Positions 1-5,184 of a stretch of 9,067 nt of DNA are shown piece after piece (the first letter of the stretch is position 1; each line of letters opens with the position of its first letter). A model generated the notes under the pieces. It ran no database searches, had not been told where the DNA came from, and worked only from the letters and a program-made list of their open reading frames with translations. Where the stretch lies: the NCBI GenBank assembly GCA_002369525.1, contig DFFN01000176.1, positions 1 through 9,067 on the forward strand, in the 5' to 3' direction. A program made the position numbers and the translations under genes. Source of the DNA: Lachnoclostridium sp. UBA3775. GTDB taxonomy: Bacteria > Bacillota > Clostridia > Lachnospirales > Lachnospiraceae.

Positions 1-273
1 CTGCTCGCAGATTGCAACCTTATAGCCTTTTTCTATCAGCTTGTTTATGTAAATGTCCGCAGCATGATAAGGAACACCGCACATCGGAGCCCTCTCTTCA
101 AGGCCGCAGTTTTTTCCTGTCAGAGTAAGTTCAAGCACCTTTGAGCATTCTTCGGCGTCTTCAAAAAAAAGCTCATAGAAATCCCCGAGACGATAAAACA
201 GCATGCAGTCCGGCACCTGTTCCTTCGTCTTAAGGTAATGCTTCATCATAGGCGATACATTGTTTAAGTCCAT
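1..273 (-). CDS. mutS: DNA mismatch repair protein MutS, N-terminal fragment (cut by left window edge)
   Basis: Reading from an ATG at 273 down to base 1 gives 91 uninterrupted codons that match the start of canonical MutS. The protein binds mismatches and small loops in newly replicated DNA and recruits MutL. The visible part is mismatch-recognition domain I. It contains FYRLGDFYELF with the Phe-x-Glu mismatch-reading motif at F32-Y33-E34, then LTLTGKNCG, ERAPMCGVPYHAAD (residues 61-74, joined here without gaps) and the stretch GYKVAICEQ that runs off the edge. The start is supported by a GGAGGA ribosome binding site at 284-289, about 10 bases upstream. The gene lies 27 bases after the rnhA stop and is probably cotranscribed with it. 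The ATPase domain lies outside the window, so completeness cannot be judged. The family call is near certain for the part seen. Confidence 0.96.
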   Translation of the reverse strand, partial: MDLNNVSPMMKHYLKTKEQVPDCMLFYRLGDFYELFFEDAEECSKVLELTLTGKNCGLEERAPMCGVPYHAADIYINKLIEKGYKVAICEQ

Positions 274-300
274 GGTTTTAACTTCCTCCGAGCAAAGCTA

Positions 301-777
301 TTATTCTTCAGTATCCTCGTACAGTTCTTCTCCGTCTGCCGCGGCAGTTGCAAGTGAGTCGCATCTTTCATTAAGGGGGTGGCCCGCATGGCCTTTTACC
401 CACACAAAGCTGATCTCATGTCCTTTTGTAAGCTCATCAAGCCTTTTCCAGAGATCGGCATTCAAAAGCTCTCCGCCGCTTCTTTTCCAGCCCTTGCTTT
501 TCCAGCCTTCAAGCCATCCGTCAGTAAAGGCCTTTACGACATACTGGCTGTCGGAATATACGGTTACGTTACAGGGATGCTTAAGAGCCTCAAATCCGGC
601 TATCACGGCCCGAAGCTCCATACGGTTATTTGTCGTCTTGACATAACCCCTTGAAAGCTCTTTTTCGTGCAAACGTCCCGAAGCATCACAATATTGTAAA
701 ACTGTTCCGTACCCGCCGGGTCCGTCCGGGTTTCCTCTGGCCGATCCGTCGGTATATATATCAACGTGCTGCATCAT
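301..777 (-). CDS. rnhA: Ribonuclease HI
   Basis: RNase HI cleaves the RNA strand of RNA-DNA hybrids in the cytoplasm, clearing R-loops and primers. The 158-residue protein carries the whole active site: D10 in YTDGSARGNP, E54 in NNRMELRAV, D76 in YSDSQYV, and D140 with H130 in KGHAGHPLNERCD. The Trp- and Lys-rich basic handle that grips the hybrid is present at about residues 88-110. Compared with E. coli RNase HI there is one extra Asp in the loop NPDGPGGYG. The last ten or so residues are acidic. Two adjacent ATG codons (777 and 774) could start it. An AGAGGA site at 782-787 sits 4 bases from the first and 7 from the second, so the second, giving 157 residues, may be the real start. The gene overlaps the stop of the MutS-like gene by 4 bases (ATGA) or 1 base (TGATG), which suggests translational coupling. 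Confidence 0.97.
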   Translation of the reverse strand: MMQHVDIYTDGSARGNPDGPGGYGTVLQYCDASGRLHEKELSRGYVKTTNNRMELRAVIAGFEALKHPCNVTVYSDSQYVVKAFTDGWLEGWKSKGWKRSGGELLNADLWKRLDELTKGHEISFVWVKGHAGHPLNERCDSLATAAADGEELYEDTEE

Positions 778-2426
778 TGTTTCCTCTGTTTTTCAATGCT
801 TTTATAGCTCTTTTCGATTATCTCATCAGGGAATCCGTGCATTTTAAGCAGCTTTATCGCATTTCCGGTATAATTTTTTCCCTTATAGAGTTTATAATCA
901 AAGATATTATCAGGTGAATCGGGATTTTCGGTGAAATAATAATTCTCATATTCTCCCTCAAGAAGATCCGTAAGCTCGATATCATGTGTTGCTGCAAGAA
1001 CAAGAACCTTGCTCTTGGAAAGATACCTTAAAATCTCGCAGGAGGCCGCGATCCTCTCGGTCGTATTTGTGCCTTTGAGTATTTCGTCAATACTGATGAC
1101 CGCAGCATCCGAATCCGATGAGAAATCTATTATCTTTTTCAGTCTCTTGATTTCAGCAATATAGAAGCTGTCACCGGCAACAATATCGTCGGATATATCA
1201 AACGAGGTGGCGATATCCAGATGCGATGCCGAATACGAGCCTGCAAATACGGTGTAAATCGTCTGCGAAAGCAGGCAGTTTACATTTACAGTCTTAAGGA
1301 AGGTGGATTTTCCTGAAGCATTGGAGCCTGTGATCAGTACGTTTCCGTGAAGCGAAACGTCATTTGCGACTGCATTTTTAACAAGCGGATGTACTATACC
1401 CTCTGCTTCAATACATATATCATCCACAAACTCAGGTTCGCATACCGGAAGTCCGAAGGCTCTAATGCCGGCGATAATGATACCGGTCTCAAGCTCTCCC
1501 ATTTCCCGGTAAAGTGCGTCAAGCTCGGCCCTGTGTCCCGAAAGATGCTTGATCAGAAAATTAAACTCGACTATGTCAATGTGGGTCAGGAACTTGAAAT
1601 ACTCAAGTATTATGTCAATTATCGAGCTTACGGCATTCTGAGGCGCGAAAAGCCATGACATGCGCCTTACCTTCGCAAATTTATCGGACATTTTTGAAAT
1701 CTTTAAAATCCTGTCCTTTGTAATCTCACCGCCGGCATTAACGTTTTTAAGCGCATCGGCAGCGGCAAGCCAGCTGATGATAACCTCGACGGAATAATTG
1801 TAGCCGGCGATTTTTCCTTTTGAAATGAAATATGAAATACTGTTGATACATGCAACGGCAATCAATGCGGGCACACCGATCTGGGGCGCGATAAAAAGAA
1901 GCACTATGCTGCCGATAAAGGCCCAGAGCGAAAAAATATGAAACAGCGCATTGCCCGGCTTTGCAGAAAGTATGGTATTTATAAACTGGTAGACCGTGTA
2001 TCTTCTCTGCTTTTTGATCAGACAGAGCTTTTTTCTTATGTCAAGCGACTCGTCAGGGTTTTTAAGCTCCTCGGCAAGACATCCCCTCTTTTTTAAAAGA
2101 TCATTATCCTTTTCGAGTTTATGAAGGGTAAGATAGAAATATTCCTCGCCAATGGCAGATACACTTTGATCGAGGCAGGCAAAGACCTTTTCCATGTCAA
2201 GATCGTGCCATACCTCGGAATTGATATTTACATCCTCTGACTCAATGATTTTTTTCAGGTTTGCGAGGTGCTCATGTGAAATTTCATTCACAAAGGGCAC
2301 CCCGTAATTTCTCTTTAATTTATCTTCTGTAGCTTTTCGCTCTCTTTTCCGGTTTACCACGGCTGCATAGACAGCAATACCGATGATAAACACGATCATC
2401 AGCGAAAATGCCTGAGCGTCGGTCAT
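774..2426 (-). CDS. Membrane-associated MutS-family ATPase (not canonical MutS)
   Basis: This 550-residue protein has a MutS-type ABC ATPase domain at its C-terminus. It shows Walker A GSNASGKST (367-375), Walker B VISIDE (443-448), the D-loop region KGTNTTER (451-458) and the switch histidine in ATHD (H481). It lacks domain I with the Phe-x-Glu mismatch motif. Residues 73-94 carry WHDLDMEKVF and then GE, a segment I recall from stand-alone MutS-like proteins. Three hydrophobic stretches look like membrane helices: about 7-24, followed by the basic NRKRERK, then 165-181 and 184-202. It is therefore probably a membrane-bound ATPase with its nucleotide domain in the cytoplasm. Substrate and role are unknown; mismatch repair should not be assumed. 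It follows the SH3 gene by 13 bases with a weak AGAGAG site at 2434-2439 and overlaps rnhA. The fold assignment is firm, the function is not. Confidence 0.88.
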   Translation of the reverse strand: MTDAQAFSLMIVFIIGIAVYAAVVNRKRERKATEDKLKRNYGVPFVNEISHEHLANLKKIIESEDVNINSEVWHDLDMEKVFACLDQSVSAIGEEYFYLTLHKLEKDNDLLKKRGCLAEELKNPDESLDIRKKLCLIKKQRRYTVYQFINTILSAKPGNALFHIFSLWAFIGSIVLLFIAPQIGVPALIAVACINSISYFISKGKIAGYNYSVEVIISWLAAADALKNVNAGGEITKDRILKISKMSDKFAKVRRMSWLFAPQNAVSSIIDIILEYFKFLTHIDIVEFNFLIKHLSGHRAELDALYREMGELETGIIIAGIRAFGLPVCEPEFVDDICIEAEGIVHPLVKNAVANDVSLHGNVLITGSNASGKSTFLKTVNVNCLLSQTIYTVFAGSYSASHLDIATSFDISDDIVAGDSFYIAEIKRLKKIIDFSSDSDAAVISIDEILKGTNTTERIAASCEILRYLSKSKVLVLAATHDIELTDLLEGEYENYYFTENPDSPDNIFDYKLYKGKNYTGNAIKLLKMHGFPDEIIEKSYKSIEKQRKQ

Positions 2427-2439
2427 TTATTATCTCTCT

Positions 2440-3132
2440 TTACTGTAATGTGACATATTTAGCAGGAACATAAAGTTCTCTGTTATATTTCTTTTCCTGT
2501 TTCTTGACGAGATACCACTCGGTAGTCACCGGATCGTCCGTTTCAACCTGTGTTGAAACCACGTCAAGAATTTCGCCTTCCATTGCAAGATAAACGGCAT
2601 TATGGTCGTCTCTTGAATCGGGCTTTGAACGCAGCCTCACGCTTCCCTCGCAGGTAACCTTGCAGGTTTTCCCTGTGGTTTTTGCGGGTTCGGGAGTCGG
2701 TGTAGGAGTGTTTTCAGCCTGTTTTGTACCGGGATCCTTGGTATCGGGGTCTTTGGTATCGGGTTTTGCGGTATCGGGATCTTTGGTTCCGGGATCGCTC
2801 GTCCCGGGGTCATTTGTACCCGGATCGTTTGCTTCTGGGCTGGGTGTTGTGGTTTCTTCAGGCTTCTGGTAATCTCCGTCTTCAAAGGAAGAATAACCGC
2901 CCTTGGACCTGTTTCCATCAATATCCGCCCTGCTGTCCTCATTAAGACCGTCCGCGTCGTCTGCAGGCTTTTCCTTTGTGTCGCTTTCCATTGCAACTAC
3001 GGCATGTTCATAATTAAGACTTGAATCATTAAGCTTCTTCAGTTTCCTGTGAGAAGGTATCTTTACGATAATGATGATCAAAACCAGCGCGATCGCAAGC
3101 TCTGCAAGCAATACTTTTAAATACTTAGGCAT
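2440..3132 (-). CDS. Membrane-anchored SH3-like domain protein with DPGT-type repeat linker
   Basis: The protein has 230 residues. An N-terminal hydrophobic segment (about 7-23, LLAELAIALVLIIIIV) with no lipobox or evident cleavage site suggests a signal anchor. A Lys/Arg cluster follows (24-33), then a polar acidic region. Seven 5-residue repeats of the type xDPGT or xDPDT occupy residues 102-136, and a TPTPTPEP stretch follows. Residues 156-230 resemble a bacterial SH3 (SH3b) domain: VRLRSKPDS matches the usual hydrophobic-Arg-Ser-x-Pro opening, and WYLVKK and the ending YVPAKYVTL fit its later strands. Such domains often bind cell wall material, so an outward-facing wall sensor or anchor is a reasonable inference. 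The start overlaps the end of plsY by 8 bases, and AGGAGG lies at 3139-3144, 6 bases upstream. The heavy positive charge after the helix leaves the orientation slightly uncertain. Confidence 0.82.
   Translation of the reverse strand: MPKYLKVLLAELAIALVLIIIIVKIPSHRKLKKLNDSSLNYEHAVVAMESDTKEKPADDADGLNEDSRADIDGNRSKGGYSSFEDGDYQKPEETTTPSPEANDPGTNDPGTSDPGTKDPDTAKPDTKDPDTKDPGTKQAENTPTPTPEPAKTTGKTCKVTCEGSVRLRSKPDSRDDHNAVYLAMEGEILDVVSTQVETDDPVTTEWYLVKKQEKKYNRELYVPAKYVTLQ
2725..2829 (-). repeat. Seven in-frame 15-bp tandem repeats coding for xDPGT/xDPDT
   Basis: Seven consecutive 15-base units encode NDPGT, NDPGT, SDPGT, KDPDT, AKPDT, KDPDT and KDPGT within the SH3-like protein. On the plus strand the unit reads roughly gtaycgggatcktty. 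Units differ by synonymous and non-synonymous changes, so the array is diverged rather than freshly expanded. A unit length of 15 means copy-number slippage would keep the frame and only change the linker length. Confidence 0.9.
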
Positions 3133-3769
3133 CCTTCTCCTCCTTTTTATGTCCTATCTTGTTTTCGGTTCCGTTAAGAAGCCTGCCGATATTTGCCCTG
3201 TGCATATAAAATACCGTAACGGTATAGCACAGTGTAACTATCAGCATATGCACAAAGTGCGGATTTTCATCCATTATAAAGAATCTCAGGCTGATCCAGA
3301 GCGGGAACAGAATTGCTATAGCCAAGGATCCGAGCGAAACATATTTCGTCGAAAAAACTATGGCGAAAAATATCACAACGCCTACCGGGATCACCAAAGG
3401 ATCTATACAGGCCATTACGGCAGACATTGCGGCGATTCCTTTTCCGCCTTTAAAGTGAAGCCAGAAGGGATAGCAATGACCGATAACGCAGCCGTAGCCG
3501 GTGTAGAGACCTAAAAGCTTATTGTAGTCCTCGTCAGCAAAAATGACGTAGATCACAAGTATCATCGGAATGATAACCTTAAGGAAATCACCGAAGTAGG
3601 TGATGAGACCGTATTTTTTTCCGAGAGTCCTCATTACATTTGTGGTTCCCAGATTTCCGCTTCCGACCTTTCTGAAATCAATATTTTTATATTTACCCAC
3701 AAGCCATGCAGTCGAAATATTTCCGCAAAAATATCCGGCAAGCAGGCAGCATATGATTTTAACAAGCAT
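3125..3769 (-). CDS. plsY: Acyl-phosphate:glycerol-3-phosphate acyltransferase PlsY
   Basis: PlsY is an integral membrane enzyme that transfers the acyl group from acyl-phosphate (made by PlsX) to glycerol-3-phosphate, giving lysophosphatidic acid, the first step of phospholipid synthesis. The 214-residue length and strongly hydrophobic multi-helix profile fit the family. All three family motifs are visible: GSGNLGTTNVMR (36-47), the Gly-rich GHCYPFWLHFKGGKG (97-111) and HRANIGRLLNGTE (190-202). GTTN stands where GATN is common. The tail after residue 203 is short and charged (KKEEKDA). Its ATG overlaps the der stop by one base (TAATG), and only an imperfect AAAGGA-like site lies upstream inside der, so it is probably coupled to der translation. 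The neighbour often found downstream of plsY in Firmicutes, gpsA, is not here; the SH3-like gene follows instead. Confidence 0.97.
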   Translation of the reverse strand: MLVKIICCLLAGYFCGNISTAWLVGKYKNIDFRKVGSGNLGTTNVMRTLGKKYGLITYFGDFLKVIIPMILVIYVIFADEDYNKLLGLYTGYGCVIGHCYPFWLHFKGGKGIAAMSAVMACIDPLVIPVGVVIFFAIVFSTKYVSLGSLAIAILFPLWISLRFFIMDENPHFVHMLIVTLCYTVTVFYMHRANIGRLLNGTENKIGHKKEEKDA

Positions 3770-5094
3770 TATTCTTTTTCTGTCCTTTCACGAATAATGA
3801 ATTTAAGGCTTGTTCCGTCAAAACCGAAGGCTTCGCGTACCTTGTTTTCGATATATCTCGTATAAGAAAAATGCATCAGTTCCTTATCATTTACGAAAAT
3901 AACGAAGGTCGGCGGTTTGACCGAAACCTGAGTCATATAGTAAAGCTTCAGTCTTCTGCCCTTGTCCGAAGGAGGCTGCTGCATAGCTACTGCTTCGGTC
4001 AGGATTTCATTGAGGACACCCGTTTTGATCCTCAGATTCTGGTTCTGTATCACAGTTTCTATACATTCAAAAAGCTTCTCAATCCTTTGACCGGTCTTTG
4101 CGGAAATAAAGATGACCGAAGCATAAGGCATGAACGAAAGCACCTCACGGATTTTTCTTTCGTGCTCATACACCGACTTATCGGTTTTTTCGATAGCATC
4201 CCATTTATTAACCGCAACTATAATTCCTTTCCCCGCATCATGAGCGATACCGGCAATCTTTGCATCCTGTTCTGTCACGCCCTCCTCGGCGGAAATGACC
4301 ACAACGCAGATGTCGGCTCTTTCAACAGCAGCGACGGTCCTTACCATTGAAAAACGTTCGATATCTTCTTTTATCTTTGCTTTTCTTCTGAGACCTGCCG
4401 TGTCAATGAAAATAAACTCCTGACCGTTAAACGTCATATGGGTGTCAACAGCGTCTCTTGTTGTGCCTGCGATATCCGAAACAATAACACGGTTTTCACC
4501 GAGCAGCCTGTTGATTATCGAGGATTTCCCGACATTCGGTTTGCCGACTATGGCGATCTTCGGTATTTCATCCTCTTCTTCGTCCTCGGCACTTTGTTCA
4601 AAATGCGAAACTATTTCGTCAAGCAGTTCACCGAAACCAAGCCTGTTGACAGCCGAAACGGCAAAAGGCTCGCCCAGACCAAGATTATAAAATTCATATA
4701 CATCGGCCTCGTATTTTTCAAAGCTGTCAACCTTGTTTACGCAAAGAACAACAGGCTTTCTGCTGCGCCTTAGCATATCAGCAACCTTACCGTCCGAATC
4801 AACAAGTCCCTGTTTTACATCGGTGATAAAAACAATGACATCGGCAGTATCGATCGCGATCTCAGCCTGCTCACGCATGTATCTTAACATCATATCGGAC
4901 GAATCCGGTTCGATTCCGCCCGTATCTATCATAGTGAATTTTTTGTCGAGCCATTCGATATCGGCATAAATCCTGTCCCTTGTAACGCCCGGAGTATCCT
5001 TTACTATGCTGATCCTCTCACCCGCAAGTGCGTTGAACAGCGTGGATTTTCCTACGTTTGGACGGCCGACGATGGCAACTATCGGTTTACTCAT
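3769..5094 (-). CDS. der: Ribosome biogenesis GTPase Der (EngA)
   Basis: Der binds the 50S subunit during assembly. From the ATG at 5094 it is 441 residues, the usual size. G domain 1 shows GRPNVGKS (10-17), the switch threonine region TPGVTRD (34-40), DTGG (57-60), NKVD (120-123) and SAV (147-149). An acidic linker (about 168-177) follows. G domain 2 shows GKPNVGKS (184-191), AGTTRD, DTAG (231-234), NKWD (296-299) and SAK (331-333). The remaining 90 or so residues form the KH-like RNA-binding domain. An upstream in-frame ATG at 5136 would add 14 residues (MVYCVTGGFLEELE). I reject it because GAGGAG sits 6 bases before the 5094 ATG and the 5136 start would lie at the putative transcription start inside the hairpin. 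It is first in a tight run with plsY and the genes beyond. Confidence 0.98.
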   Translation of the reverse strand: MSKPIVAIVGRPNVGKSTLFNALAGERISIVKDTPGVTRDRIYADIEWLDKKFTMIDTGGIEPDSSDMMLRYMREQAEIAIDTADVIVFITDVKQGLVDSDGKVADMLRRSRKPVVLCVNKVDSFEKYEADVYEFYNLGLGEPFAVSAVNRLGFGELLDEIVSHFEQSAEDEEEDEIPKIAIVGKPNVGKSSIINRLLGENRVIVSDIAGTTRDAVDTHMTFNGQEFIFIDTAGLRRKAKIKEDIERFSMVRTVAAVERADICVVVISAEEGVTEQDAKIAGIAHDAGKGIIVAVNKWDAIEKTDKSVYEHERKIREVLSFMPYASVIFISAKTGQRIEKLFECIETVIQNQNLRIKTGVLNEILTEAVAMQQPPSDKGRRLKLYYMTQVSVKPPTFVIFVNDKELMHFSYTRYIENKVREAFGFDGTSLKFIIRERTEKE

Positions 5095-5100
5095 CTCTAA

Positions 5101-5107
5101 CTCCTCT
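5101..5107 (-). promoter_or_regulatory. Ribosome binding site that fixes the der start
   Basis: The minus strand reads AGAGGAG here, 6 bases before the ATG at 5094. This decides for the 441-residue Der product over the longer frame opening at 5136. The site directly abuts the T-run of the upstream hairpin, so terminator and translation signal are back to back. Confidence 0.85.
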
Positions 5108-5108
5108 A

Positions 5109-5165
5109 AAAAACCGCCTGTCACACAATATACCAAAATATATTGTATAACAAGCGGCGGTTTTT
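5109..5165 (-). terminator. Two-layer hairpin with T-run, likely Rho-independent terminator after the 955-codon gene
   Basis: The outer arms are perfect 10-base complements (5109-5118 and 5156-5165; minus strand AAAAACCGCC and GGCGGTTTTT, followed by one more T). The 37-base interior holds a second perfect 8-base inverted repeat (5125-5132 and 5139-5146) around a 6-base loop. The hairpin begins 19 bases after the stop of the 955-codon gene. A GC-rich core followed by a T-run is the pattern of an intrinsic terminator. The rather long interior makes it less compact than usual, although the inner stem would shorten the effective loop. The sequence is nearly symmetric, so it could also act on plus-strand transcripts. 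Confidence 0.6.
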
Positions 5166-5170
5166 GTAAA
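5142..5170 (-). promoter_or_regulatory. Candidate sigma-A-type promoter for der, inside the terminator hairpin
   Basis: On the minus strand TTTACA (5170-5165, five of six against TTGACA) is followed after exactly 17 bases by TACAAT (5147-5142, five of six against TATAAT). Transcription would start near 5135, giving a leader of about 40 bases that includes the der ribosome binding site. That RNA lacks the left arm of the outer stem, so it could not form the terminator, whereas read-through from upstream would contain both arms. The region is AT-rich, which raises the chance of a fortuitous match. Confidence 0.5.
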
Positions 5171-5184
5171 GATTATTTTAAAGA

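Noticed and set aside
2725..2829. Tandem repeats considered as a CRISPR array
   Set aside because: The 15-base units are contiguous with no spacers, and they code in frame for a linker.
2660..2945. Plus-strand reading frames with Val-Pro-Gly-Ser or Tyr-Arg-Asp type repeats opposite the SH3-like gene
   Set aside because: They are the antisense reading of the 15-bp repeat array, which keeps several frames open. There is no ribosome binding site, and the minus-strand gene has a clear domain order.
3871..4350. A 159-codon plus-strand frame opposite der, and other plus-strand frames across the window
   Set aside because: They lie opposite well-identified genes, show no family motifs and lack ribosome binding sites. 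They are antisense shadows.
5095..5136. Longer Der with 14 extra N-terminal residues from an ATG at 5136
   Set aside because: A strong ribosome binding site lies at 5101-5107, inside that extension, and the canonical Der N-terminus begins at 5094.
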